Shown in pieces: positions 45,812 to 54,023 of a stretch of 64,000 nucleotides of DNA. The notes under the pieces were generated by a model that did no database searches, was not told where the DNA came from, and saw nothing but the letters and a program-made list of their open reading frames with translations. The first letter of the stretch is position 1, and every line of letters starts with the position of its first letter. The DNA is from Planococcus lenghuensis (GTDB lineage: Bacteria; Bacillota; Bacilli; Bacillales_A; Planococcaceae). The stretch covers positions 3,452,001 through 3,516,000 of the forward strand of contig NZ_CP019640.1 of NCBI RefSeq assembly GCF_001999905.1, in the 5' to 3' direction. A program made the translations under genes and the position numbers.

Positions 45812-45888
45812 CGATTATCATATCATGTCAAGAGACGTCTCCCGTCGAGCTACTGGTAATAGCCGACACCAAGGGAGGCGTCTTTTCC
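45812..45888 (+). ncRNA. Predicted small structured RNA near the transposon right end
   Basis: An outer stem, AGACGTCTCCC (45833-45843) with GGGAGGCGTCT (45873-45883), encloses an inner stem, GTCG-A-GCTA with TAGC-CGAC, capped by CTGGTAA. TCTTTTCC follows as a terminator-like tail. No coding gene precedes it on this strand within the element. It runs antisense to the leader of the DUF6431 gene and could control transposition. Boundaries are approximate. Confidence 0.5.
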
Positions 45889-45977
45889 TTTCTTCAGGAT
45901 CGTTAAGGACATTATATCCGTCAATTCCTGGACAAACAATACCATCAACTTTTGGACATTATGAAATAGCATTAACA

Positions 45978-45983
45978 GTAAAC
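45978..45983. repeat. Target-site duplication, right copy
   Basis: GTAAAC follows the right end of the transposon and matches 42962-42967. Confidence 0.8.
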
Positions 45984-46017
45984 GTCACAAATTCTTTAAA
46001 AAAAGGAGAATGAAACT

Positions 46018-46308
46018 ATGAAAAATGTTAAATTAGTTAGTTTTTCTGCTAATGGCACGGAGATATTTAAAAACAAGGGACTCGAAGGTTTAGGGGTGAT
46101 AGCAATGGCAGGAGCTGGCGGCGCTATCGGTGGGTTATCAGGAGCGAGTATTGGAGCTGGGACGGGAATGGTCCTAGCAGGCCCCCTAGGAGCCGGAATC
46201 GGTTTTGGTGTTGGTACTTGTGCAGGAACAGGGACAGGAGTTGCGGCAGGAGCCGTATTCGGTAAAAAGATAACAAATACAGTTAGAAATCAGTTAGGGG
46301 AGGGTTAA
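46018..46308 (+). CDS. Small glycine-zipper membrane-active protein
   Basis: The 96-residue protein has a short polar start (MKNVKLVSFSANGTEIF) and a long Gly/Ala-rich hydrophobic core with repeated GAGGAIGG- and GAGTGM-type small-residue motifs between residues 35 and 85. It then has a basic tail. Glycine zippers of this sort insert in membranes. GGAG lies in the preceding peptide gene's last codons, so the two are coupled. It may be a bacteriocin-like or toxin component, but no homolog is recognised. Confidence 0.65.
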   Translation: MKNVKLVSFSANGTEIFKNKGLEGLGVIAMAGAGGAIGGLSGASIGAGTGMVLAGPLGAGIGFGVGTCAGTGTGVAAGAVFGKKITNTVRNQLGEG

Positions 46309-46311
46309 AAG

Positions 46312-46398
46312 ATGAAAGAAGCTTTTATCAAAGGAGCAATAACAGGAGGAAAGGAGTTTTTTGACTTAGTTACTCGACTCTTAAACAAAAGAAAGTAA
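46312..46398 (+). CDS. 28-residue cationic amphipathic peptide
   Basis: An ATG at 46312 four bases after the glycine-zipper gene begins MKEAFIKGAITGGKEF and ends LLNKRK, with alternating charged and hydrophobic residues typical of an amphipathic helix. AGGGGAGGG lies just upstream within the previous gene. Length equals that of the split peptide gene at 42911, suggesting a paired-peptide design. Function is inferred only from composition. Confidence 0.55.
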   Translation: MKEAFIKGAITGGKEFFDLVTRLLNKRK

Positions 46399-46489
46399 AT
46401 TTTAAAGTTGTTTTACTTCTAGAAACTCGTTTCTAAGAAAAGTGCAAATGTCTCAGAGATAGAAAGCGACCAAGAAAGGGAGAGAAAAA

Positions 46490-47188
46490 ATGAATCACTA
46501 CAATAATGAAAATCGTATAGATAACACGTGGGCTAACCAAGAGCAACATTATCAGAATGAATCCTTTACTCCTGTGCCTCACCACAATTTTTTTCAATAT
46601 CCACAGAACTTCCAAAATGATCAAGCACCGGTAAATTGGCCAAACGGAGAATTCTTCCATGATGCGATGAATTCAGATCAACACATAGAATCCAATTGGT
46701 ATAAACCGCAAAAATATTCGAATTGGTCTATTGGAGTTGAAGTAGGAAATGATTTACATCAAGTGTTCGTCTATCAAGCTGAAACTGCTAAAAATGAGTT
46801 GGTTGACAATTCTCTGACAAACGACTGCGGTTTTAAAACATCACCTTCCTACTATATGTATTGCACTGAAGACAATATGAAGTTCCGTTCAAAACCAGAG
46901 GTACATATTTATTTTGCTTTAAAAGAAAGAAATGTGCTTTTCTACGCAAACAGTAGTGTTACAGTCTCTTCGGAAAGAAAAGAACCTGATTTTTCGGTAA
47001 TCTTCAGAGGGAGAATTCACATTTTGGATGTACTAAGCGATAAAACACATACTAGTGAAAAAGACGCAGCAGTTATCAGATTTTATCAGAATCATGGAAT
47101 CCCTATGCGCTCTTATTCCGCCGAAGACTGCGAAAAGAATCCGTATGGGGTGGTGGATGACTTCCTTAACTGGATTAAGTCACAATAA
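46490..47188 (+). CDS. PD-(D/E)XK nuclease-like protein with low-complexity N-terminus
   Basis: Residues 1-75 are Asn/Gln/His-rich and probably disordered. From residue 135 the protein follows a DUF559-like restriction-endonuclease fold: KPEVHIYFALKERNVLFYAN, then REPDF-type KEPDFSVIF, IHILDVLSDKTH and RFYQNHGIPMRSYSAEDC. The usual catalytic glutamate corresponds to Asp180 and the lysine to Lys185, so activity is uncertain. AAAGGGAG precedes the ATG. It stands between the peptide operon and the receiver-like gene. Confidence 0.6.
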   Translation: MNHYNNENRIDNTWANQEQHYQNESFTPVPHHNFFQYPQNFQNDQAPVNWPNGEFFHDAMNSDQHIESNWYKPQKYSNWSIGVEVGNDLHQVFVYQAETAKNELVDNSLTNDCGFKTSPSYYMYCTEDNMKFRSKPEVHIYFALKERNVLFYANSSVTVSSERKEPDFSVIFRGRIHILDVLSDKTHTSEKDAAVIRFYQNHGIPMRSYSAEDCEKNPYGVVDDFLNWIKSQ

Positions 47189-47233
47189 TTGTGCCAGACA
47201 ATCAATCTTAAAAGCAGAGGAGAGATATCTACC

Positions 47234-47710
47234 ATGAGTTCTACGATTAACTTATATGTAGACGACCTAAGAGACTGTCCGTCTGGTTTTACTGTTGCCC
47301 GGAATATTGAAGAAGCAATACATTACTTCGAGAATTGGTCGATTAATATCTTATCACTGGACCATGATCTCGGAGAGGATGATGAAGGAAATTTGCTGCC
47401 TACCGGATATGACTTCGTGAAAATTTTTTGTGAAAGAGGTTATCGAGCAAACAAAATTTATATTCATACTGATAATGGAGTTGGCAGAGCAAACATGTTC
47501 CATACACTGAAAGGAGCACAAAGGCGAGGCTTTAAAGAACGTATCCCTGGGTCAAAAACAATTAGAATTGTTTTTGACCCAGGGATACAAAAAATCAACA
47601 ATTCATTTCCCTTTGCTTGGATTTGTGGTTTTATTCATGCAAAAATACTTTGGGCTTCTAACCTTGTCCTCAGTGCATCATCTCAAAGGCTCTTCACCAA
47701 GTATCACTAA
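47234..47710 (+). CDS. Receiver-like (cREC, cyclic-phosphate processing) protein with altered C-terminus
   Basis: The first 100 residues match the receiver-like cREC family: INLYVDDLRDCPSGFTVARN, ILSLDHDLGEDDEG and GYDFVKIFCERGY. After GAQRRGFKE the frame reads straight through palindromic repeat R4 and continues to a stop at 47710. The last roughly 50 residues are therefore encoded by inserted and downstream DNA rather than family sequence. The start at 47234 follows AGGAGAG. It may act in nucleotide or cyclic-phosphate chemistry by family analogy. Confidence 0.65.
   Translation: MSSTINLYVDDLRDCPSGFTVARNIEEAIHYFENWSINILSLDHDLGEDDEGNLLPTGYDFVKIFCERGYRANKIYIHTDNGVGRANMFHTLKGAQRRGFKERIPGSKTIRIVFDPGIQKINNSFPFAWICGFIHAKILWASNLVLSASSQRLFTKYH
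47534..47597. repeat. Palindromic repeat R4, copy 2, inside a coding frame
   Basis: Same 64-bp unit as 41307-41370. Compared with that copy, GTG..CAC has become GTA..TAC and a loop-proximal T is C, all preserving or improving pairing. Confidence 0.9.
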
Positions 47711-47733
47711 TTCAACTCAGCCTTACTTTTCTT

Positions 47734-48861
47734 TTAAAAATGGCCTTTCTCTATCATAAAGTCCATAAGGAGTTTGTTATGTTTTTTAGCATTTTTAAGT
47801 TGCAATCGTATTGATTTTTGAGTTGCTTTATCTAACAAATGGATACTAGGAGTGTATGTAAGCATATGTATTTGATAATCATACACCATTCTTGAAAATT
47901 TCCGAACCCACTCCTCTAACGATACATCTATGGACAAATCGTCGATATTATTCGATACCTCAAAATTACGATTGGCAATACCTGTATATCTTCCTCCTGA
48001 TTCATAAACGAATATTGCACCTTTCCCTTCGTTTTGAAATAAAGAATTTCTAGTTACATAGTCATTATCTTTATAAACGTCATTATTGGAATCTACGCCA
48101 AGATAGTCTTTAAATATCGGTTGTATAAATTGCACCGGAGTATCTAAAACTTCCCTTTTCAAGATTCTACTTTTTACTTTATCCTTCCCTTTAACAAGTT
48201 CTCCTGTTGTCATAAGAGATGAGTGATTATTTTCTGTGATGTAAGCAGGATTTGCTAGATATGGAAATCCTAAATTCTTTGAAAAGAGAAAATCCGCCGA
48301 TAAGTTAAAAAAGTAATACTCATTTATTCTAAGTCCGAAACAAGTGGGCGAGTGCTGAAAAGCTAGTGTATCGACTCCTACAAAGTTTATTCCATCAGAA
48401 ATATCACTATAATGATAGACAGCTAACATTCTATCTTTTGAAGCTAGGCGTTTTGCTATCGCAAATTGTGGTGTTATACTCGTCATATTTTTGTTTAAAA
48501 AGTAGTATCCAAGCCAAAATCCAATACGAACTTTATCAAACCAATCCAGTAAAGTGTCGACTTCTCCTATATTTACTTTCTTTTTATTTAATAGTTTTTC
48601 GATAATTGTCTTGGTATCATTCTCCAGTTTTGAATAGTCCGAATTGCACTTTGAGCATGCTGGAAATTGAAATGAACTAATACTAAACTTTCTAATGAAA
48701 CTATCAGGATTTGTGACCCATTCATCCTGCTTCGGATAATTAACACCTAAATTAATCTCTCTATTTGAATCTCCTGTTAAACGAATTAACCATTGGGGAA
48801 TAATGTGTTCTTTAGTTTTGTCCTTTACTCCTTCACCACAAAACACACAGTTTTTCTTCAT
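47734..48861 (-). CDS. HNH-type nuclease-like protein
   Basis: The 375-residue protein opens with CVFCGEGVKDKTKEHIIPQWL and later has FPACSKCNSDYSKLE. This is the Cys-x-x-Cys, His-containing core and second Cys-x-x-Cys-Asn pattern of HNH endonucleases. The rest is unrecognised and AT-rich. It is convergent with the receiver-like gene. Similar free-standing HNH proteins occur in bacterial accessory islands. DNA cleavage is a family inference. Confidence 0.6.
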   Translation of the reverse strand: MKKNCVFCGEGVKDKTKEHIIPQWLIRLTGDSNREINLGVNYPKQDEWVTNPDSFIRKFSISSFQFPACSKCNSDYSKLENDTKTIIEKLLNKKKVNIGEVDTLLDWFDKVRIGFWLGYYFLNKNMTSITPQFAIAKRLASKDRMLAVYHYSDISDGINFVGVDTLAFQHSPTCFGLRINEYYFFNLSADFLFSKNLGFPYLANPAYITENNHSSLMTTGELVKGKDKVKSRILKREVLDTPVQFIQPIFKDYLGVDSNNDVYKDNDYVTRNSLFQNEGKGAIFVYESGGRYTGIANRNFEVSNNIDDLSIDVSLEEWVRKFSRMVYDYQIHMLTYTPSIHLLDKATQKSIRLQLKNAKKHNKLLMDFMIEKGHF

Positions 48862-48927
48862 GTAATACCCCCAGCTACTTACTTCCTTAGTTTTCTATAG
48901 CTTCCAGAATCCACACTGCCGCATTTT

Positions 48928-49100
48928 CTATCGGAACCTGCTAATCGTCTGTCTGAACGCTGCACGATTCACTTCTTGCCCAATCAGTCTGTTTTCAAGG
49001 AAAGCAATGCCTAAGAGCAGATGGCGAGGTTTTCTCTATTGCTTTTTGTCAATAAAAGCTGAGAATGCCGCCTCGACTCCCGTTGGTAAGCAGGATACCT
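48928..49100 (-). pseudogene. Possible gene remnant between the HNH gene and the three-gene operon
   Basis: One minus-strand frame reads PTGVEAAFSAFIDKKQ, a TAG, then RKPRHLLLGIAFLENRLIGQ and on to RFR and a stop. Both halves look protein-like and share a frame interrupted by one stop codon. I cannot name the family. Confidence 0.3.
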
Positions 49101-49167
49101 TAATTACTATCTATGGCTATTCAAAAGAATCCCCCTTAAACATTAACTTCTTATAGGTAATTTCTCA

Positions 49168-50145
49168 TTAAAAAATGTCATTTGTTCCTAGGCCATGAAA
49201 ATCAGCGATTTCTTTGATTACCTGTTTACCAATTTCTTTAGCGAAGTTGTTCTTAGTCACTCCTTGATCCCATATTTCATCTTCGTTAAACAGGTGAAAT
49301 AAATACGGTATTATAAAAGCATATATTATTAATGACGAGGCGATTTGCTTATCTATTCTTGCATTAGGTATCGAACAGCTAGAACGAATAAAACATTCTG
49401 AAGAGTCACTAAAAATAAAGTTTAGCTTATAGTCACGATATTTAAGTAAAACATCTAAAGATTTAAAAGGGTGAAATTTACTTACGAAAGCCTTTGTTAC
49501 AAGTAATGTAGGAGTTACATCACTATTGCCCCTTATGGTATGGGTTTCATCAGCTATATTCCCGATGAATCCTGCAATACTTTCAACCTCAAACATTGTT
49601 TCTATTAACCCATTGTGATTTATATGCTTATAAAAAAGCCAATAAAACAAGTCTGGATTAATTTGGTAATTCATGATGCTTATTTCTTCGTCACTGTCTA
49701 ACTCCTTTAAGTAGTCACCGAATAACTTTTTAACTTTATTTATTGATGTAATATTAGTTGTCTGTAATAAAGCGTATACACGTTCATTTAATTCAAAAAA
49801 TACAGTTTGAACCGTTTCAACAATGACTCTCGCAGCTTTTGGCAGTATTTCACCTCTATCATCGAACATATTACTTCTTCTGCGGGAAGTTTCCACATAT
49901 GTTTCTCTTACTAAGTATCTTATTACTTGTTGATTTGGCAAGGTGAAATTTAGAATATCAGTTGAAATCTCTCCTGATTTTCTCCACCGAGAAAAAAATT
50001 CTCTTTCGTTTTGTGTTAAGTGTTCAATTTGACTTTCAGGAATGTTACTTATAGTGCTAGTACTATGTATACTTAAGATATTCTCTTCTACTTGTTCTAA
50101 GTTTTCAATGTTTTCATTAATATTTAATAATGTCACTCCTGCCAT
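49168..50145 (-). CDS. Unknown protein, third gene of an AT-rich operon
   Basis: The 325-residue protein has an acidic N-terminus and long helices (for example IVETVQTVFFELNERVYALL). A hydrophobic stretch, SSLIIYAFIIPYLFHLF, lies near residue 280 and could touch the membrane. I recognise no family or catalytic motif. Its ATG overlaps the stop of the membrane protein gene by one base, so the genes are coupled. Low GC sets the operon apart from the metabolic regions. Confidence 0.6.
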   Translation of the reverse strand: MAGVTLLNINENIENLEQVEENILSIHSTSTISNIPESQIEHLTQNEREFFSRWRKSGEISTDILNFTLPNQQVIRYLVRETYVETSRRRSNMFDDRGEILPKAARVIVETVQTVFFELNERVYALLQTTNITSINKVKKLFGDYLKELDSDEEISIMNYQINPDLFYWLFYKHINHNGLIETMFEVESIAGFIGNIADETHTIRGNSDVTPTLLVTKAFVSKFHPFKSLDVLLKYRDYKLNFIFSDSSECFIRSSCSIPNARIDKQIASSLIIYAFIIPYLFHLFNEDEIWDQGVTKNNFAKEIGKQVIKEIADFHGLGTNDIF

Positions 50146-50897
50146 TACTTATCAATCCTCTTCAAGTTAATAGTAAGTCTTTTGAGATTCATTTTAACGA
50201 GTTTTAGATAAATCATTTTAAAAATAACTCTAAGGATAGGATTTGTTTTTGAATGTGATCCTAATTTTAATTCTATTCTACATTTTCGACCATCAAAGTT
50301 TTTGGGTTTCACTATTAATCTAGGAGAAACAACAACTGAATCATCAATCCTGTTAGCTCCTTCAACCATATGACTCCAATATACCCTAGTGTTTCCCCGC
50401 TTATCTTTATACACATTTTCTGCGCTAATAGTCTCTTTAGAAATCCATCCGTTAACAATTTCAGTATCATAATAACTAGGCCTGTATATTATAACTAAAT
50501 CACTCTTTAGAAAAGCTAATATACTGTTTGTTATTTTGTTCCCTTCCGATACAGATACATTTAACTGATAAGATTGTTGAACATCAAGAATTGTTGTATC
50601 GGAGTACTCGACAACAAGCTGTTTAATTGCTCTATCTCCATTTGAATTTCTAAAACTTACATTTATGTGAACAGGTTTAAAAATTATCTCAAACAACATC
50701 CATTCTAAAAAAAGGACAATTATGCTCGATAATAATATCGATAACGCTGCTAAGATGCCAACTTGTGCCTTTGGGCTATCTATCCCCAAATTCATTAATA
50801 CTGAAACAAACCAGCTATCTTTTTTTACAAAAACAAACCATAGCGCAAAAACATTGGCCATGGTTTGAATAAATATAGAAACAACTTTATTTTTCAT
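50145..50897 (-). CDS. Unknown membrane protein: two helices plus a beta-rich domain
   Basis: Of the 250 residues, two membrane helices occupy about 8-30 and 45-70. The remainder is predicted to be beta-rich and cytoplasmic or extracellular, with a basic tail (MNLKRLTINLKRIDK). No family is recognised. The architecture resembles two-helix membrane effectors in several anti-phage systems, but no nucleotide cyclase lies in the operon. Its ATG overlaps the preceding gene's stop. Confidence 0.6.
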   Translation of the reverse strand: MKNKVVSIFIQTMANVFALWFVFVKKDSWFVSVLMNLGIDSPKAQVGILAALSILLSSIIVLFLEWMLFEIIFKPVHINVSFRNSNGDRAIKQLVVEYSDTTILDVQQSYQLNVSVSEGNKITNSILAFLKSDLVIIYRPSYYDTEIVNGWISKETISAENVYKDKRGNTRVYWSHMVEGANRIDDSVVVSPRLIVKPKNFDGRKCRIELKLGSHSKTNPILRVIFKMIYLKLVKMNLKRLTINLKRIDK

Positions 50898-51445
50898 GAG
50901 AATACCTCAGGGCCATTAATCAAGAAATCAATAATAGGATACTCTTCCTCTTCTTGAACACTATTTTCTATTGAGATTGTGCCGTTAGCATATATTTTAA
51001 TCATTTTTAATTGGTCTAAATTATTTTTAAAATCTCCTGTTATAGAAAAGACTCTATATCCATTACTTACAGCTTCTTCAAGGAGGTCAAGTATTAATTC
51101 ATTATCGGACTTCCATAGCTCAGCCTTTATCTCTTTTATTAATTCATCATTTTCATATCGCTCTTGATCATAAAATGTGATATCCGATAAATTAAAATTC
51201 AACCTACTACTTTGACGTATAAACTCCATGAACTTATAGTCCGTCATTATATGTTGGTTAATCCTGTTCTTCAGGAGATGTTTATTGATGCCATTTAAAA
51301 ATTCCCGATACTGTTCTGGTTCTATTCTTAATCCAAAGAATTTTTCAGAGCTGCCAGTAATCACTCCTGTACTAAGATTTGAGAATTTCAGTATTTTCTT
51401 CTTCGTACTGGTGGGATTCTGTGAGAAAAGTTTATAAATTTGCAT
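50894..51445 (-). CDS. Unknown soluble protein, first gene of the AT-rich operon
   Basis: The 183-residue, charged protein begins MQIYKLFSQNPTSTKKK and ends in an acidic segment. I see no known domain. AGGAGGTG lies just upstream of the ATG at 51445. It overlaps the membrane protein gene by four bases (ATGA). The three genes probably make one functional unit of unknown purpose. Confidence 0.6.
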   Translation of the reverse strand: MQIYKLFSQNPTSTKKKILKFSNLSTGVITGSSEKFFGLRIEPEQYREFLNGINKHLLKNRINQHIMTDYKFMEFIRQSSRLNFNLSDITFYDQERYENDELIKEIKAELWKSDNELILDLLEEAVSNGYRVFSITGDFKNNLDQLKMIKIYANGTISIENSVQEEEEYPIIDFLINGPEVFS

Positions 51446-51602
51446 CTACTTTCACCTCCTAAATTAATAAAAGTATACCCTATTTTCTAAAATATATGTT
51501 GACTTTTAGATTATTTTATTTTACAAATTTCGTAAATTAATTAATAGTGATTAGTTGTTTGCAAAATTAAATTGACTGCTTTTTGCTAACTTTAGAAGAA
51601 AA

Positions 51603-54023
51603 TCAAAGTAATCGATCTGCTTTTCGTCCAAAGTATACGTGCAACCGGTAATCAGCAATCTGCTTTGTCCATTCAAACAAAACTTCCTGTTCTGTTGCAC
51701 TTGGTTCTAAATGAATAACGAATTGATTTTGGACGAAGGTAATCAAACCCTCTGTTGCACTTCCGCTCCATTTCGTCATTGGCATTCGTGCAACAAGATC
51801 GGCAACTCCTTGTTCGTCGTAGTCCCGGAGCTTCTTCCCCTGTTTATCATTAAAGTCGATCAACCGCCTGTATTCTTTTTCAGTCAGGTATCGATGAAAA
51901 AACGGTGCAATTTCTTCAGGAGTAACCGGTTCATACCAATGCACAGAACCCTTTTCCAGCATTGCTGCAAGCACGACCATCTTGTAGCTCTTTGTCATGC
52001 CGGTTCTTTCTGCTTCCAAAAACCACAGCTTGAACTTTCCCCATATCGCTGTCTCTGCGCCGGAAAGCTCTCCAGCGAACAGCAGCATACCGAAGTAGCT
52101 GCCGAATTCCTGCCTGACTGCTCTCGCATCGGCATTTGCCTGCAAGTGAAACTCCAGATATGTCGGTCTTCTTCCGAGTTCCTGTTTCAAGTTCTGATAA
52201 GCCGTTGCGAGAAGTTCTTTTCGCGGCGCGCGTTTTTTCCGGAATTCCTCCAGCAGGTCGACAACTGCCACATCCAGTTCAAGACCGCAATTTTCCGGAA
52301 CAACCGGTTCATTTTTCCCTTTGGTTTTTCCAGTCCCAGGTTCGGTATCAAATACTGATAGTTTAACATCAGCATTCCGGTAATTTCCGATGAAATCGAT
52401 GATGACGCAATGCGACTTTCCGTCTGCCAGCCGCAAGCCGCGCCCGATTTGCTGTGTGTAGACAGTGAGTGACTCTGTCGGCCGGATAAACAGCAGTGTA
52501 TCGGTTTTCGGGATATCGACTCCTTCATTAAACAAATCGACTGTGAAAATGGCTTCCAGCTCCCCTGACTCCAGCCGGTGGCGTGCCGACCGGCGTTCAT
52601 TAGCTGGTGTACCGCCGTTAAGAGACATTGAACGGATACCCTTCTCCTGAAAGTACTGGTTCATGTACTGCGACTGCTTAATCGAAGAACAGAAGACAAT
52701 TGTGCGAGTTTGTTTGTACTCCTGCCACCGCTCAAAAATTCTTTCGGCAAATTCCTCCCGCAACTGGACTCGAAGAAGTTCTTCTTCATCGTACCGGTTG
52801 CCAAGCCATCGGACTGTCGAGTAATCTGTATCATCATAGACCCCGTAGTATTGAAAAGGAGCCAGCCAGTTTCGGCGGATGGCATCAAGAAAGTGTATGG
52901 AGATGGCAACATTGCCATCGCATAAACTATAAATATCTTTATTATCCATCCGCTCAGGTGTCGCCGTAATCCCCAGCAGAAACTTAGGTTCAAAATGCTT
53001 CAGCAGACGCTCATAGGTTGGAGCTGCCGCATGATGAAACTCATCAATGACAACCAAATCGAAAGCGTCTTTCTCAAAATGATTTAAATGATGCTGGCTG
53101 CCAAGCGTAAAAACAGAGGCGAATATGAAGTCAGCGTCCGTATCTTTTTTGGCAGCGTTATAGAACGCACTCGTCTTGTCGGGATGCACATGACTGAATG
53201 AAGAGCGGGCCTGCTGCAGGATTTCATCGCGGTGAGCAACAAACAACACGCGCTTGAATGTTTTGGCGAAAAAAGCAGCCAAGTATGTTTTGCCCAGACC
53301 AGTCGCAAGTACTGCCATTGCCCGGTTATAGTCTTCCGCCATTGTCTGTTCAAGCGCTTCCAGTGCTTCCTGCTGTGCCGGCCTCGGCTCCACTGAAGTG
53401 ATATAGTTTTCAGGCGGATCATCCACTATTTGTGGCTGAGACGGACCAATCGTAATTTCCACTTCTTCCGCCTCTGACCATGCATCGCTCACTGGCCTAG
53501 ATTGGTTTGCCTGGTTAAAGCGTTCCCGGTAACTCTTGAGTGTTTCCGAGTTGAGTGGAACTGTCTGCTCTGCATAGAAATGTTCCATGAATTGAACGAC
53601 CGCTTCTTCAAACACTGTCTCGTCGACTCTGGACGGAGCGATTAAATTCCATTCAACGCCTCTTGTCATGGCAGATGCAGATAAATTGGAAGAACCGACA
53701 ATTAAATACGACTGATCGGTTCCTCTGAATAAATAGGATTTCGGATGAAAAGAAGTGCCGCCGCTCTTCCAGAGACGGATCTCCGCTTGTGGCAAATCCT
53801 TTACAAGCAGATCCAGCGCTTCAGGCTGGGTTACGTATAAATAGTCACCGACCAGCAATTTGATCGGCACTCCTCGATCAGCCGCTTTTTTTAAGAATGG
53901 CAGAATGAGCTTCACGCCTGATTTCATCGCAAATGCTGTGATCCAATAGATTTCGGTTGCTTCGTTCGATAGTTTTTGCAGATGACCCAGCAGCTCTGAA
54001 GTGACCAGCTCAAGTTTTGTCAT
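51603..54023 (-). CDS. PLD-domain superfamily 2 helicase
   Basis: About 806 residues. The N-terminal phospholipase-D-like domain has SFHPKSYLF and VGSSNLSASAM (HxK and SSN features). The SF2 helicase core has Walker A ATGLGKTYLAAFF, Walker B VIDEFHHAAAP, ITATPERMD and QQIGRGLRLADG. The ATG at 54023 overlaps the stop of the NTP pyrophosphohydrolase gene, so translation is coupled. PLD plus SF2 combinations act as nuclease-helicases in DNA processing or phage defence. The precise role is not known. Confidence 0.85.
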   Translation of the reverse strand: MTKLELVTSELLGHLQKLSNEATEIYWITAFAMKSGVKLILPFLKKAADRGVPIKLLVGDYLYVTQPEALDLLVKDLPQAEIRLWKSGGTSFHPKSYLFRGTDQSYLIVGSSNLSASAMTRGVEWNLIAPSRVDETVFEEAVVQFMEHFYAEQTVPLNSETLKSYRERFNQANQSRPVSDAWSEAEEVEITIGPSQPQIVDDPPENYITSVEPRPAQQEALEALEQTMAEDYNRAMAVLATGLGKTYLAAFFAKTFKRVLFVAHRDEILQQARSSFSHVHPDKTSAFYNAAKKDTDADFIFASVFTLGSQHHLNHFEKDAFDLVVIDEFHHAAAPTYERLLKHFEPKFLLGITATPERMDNKDIYSLCDGNVAISIHFLDAIRRNWLAPFQYYGVYDDTDYSTVRWLGNRYDEEELLRVQLREEFAERIFERWQEYKQTRTIVFCSSIKQSQYMNQYFQEKGIRSMSLNGGTPANERRSARHRLESGELEAIFTVDLFNEGVDIPKTDTLLFIRPTESLTVYTQQIGRGLRLADGKSHCVIIDFIGNYRNADVKLSVFDTEPGTGKTKGKNEPVVPENCGLELDVAVVDLLEEFRKKRAPRKELLATAYQNLKQELGRRPTYLEFHLQANADARAVRQEFGSYFGMLLFAGELSGAETAIWGKFKLWFLEAERTGMTKSYKMVVLAAMLEKGSVHWYEPVTPEEIAPFFHRYLTEKEYRRLIDFNDKQGKKLRDYDEQGVADLVARMPMTKWSGSATEGLITFVQNQFVIHLEPSATEQEVLFEWTKQIADYRLHVYFGRKADRLL

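Larger units (their letters stand above)
42968..45977. mobile_element. 3.0-kb Tn552/Tn5053-type (TniA/TniB) transposon
   Basis: The element begins TGTTATTGACG and ends with the complement of TGTTAATGC. The 36-bp terminal inverted repeats match at about 23 positions, including shared TTGA-GG and TGTC blocks. Inside both ends lie repeated TTGTCC and TTGACGG motifs, likely transposase-binding sites. A 6-bp duplication, GTAAAC, flanks it. It carries a DDE transposase, an AAA ATPase, a DUF6431 gene and a structured RNA. No TniQ, resolvase or cargo gene is present. The undamaged ends and duplication point to recent insertion. Confidence 0.85.
42911..46009 (+). pseudogene. Small peptide gene split by the transposon
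   Basis: GGAGGG precedes an ATG at 42911 that begins MYLDSLMILLEEFLRSM and reaches GTAAAC, where the transposon starts. Past the right end the same frame continues from the duplicated GTAAAC as NVTNSLKKGE and a stop. Removing the transposon and one copy of the duplication restores a 28-residue amphipathic peptide. It is the first gene of an operon with the genes at 46018 and 46312. Confidence 0.65.

Noticed and set aside
49168-51445. A CBASS- or Panoptes-like signalling defence system
   Set aside because: The two-helix membrane protein fits such effectors in outline, but neither partner shows a nucleotidyltransferase or GGDD-type polymerase motif.
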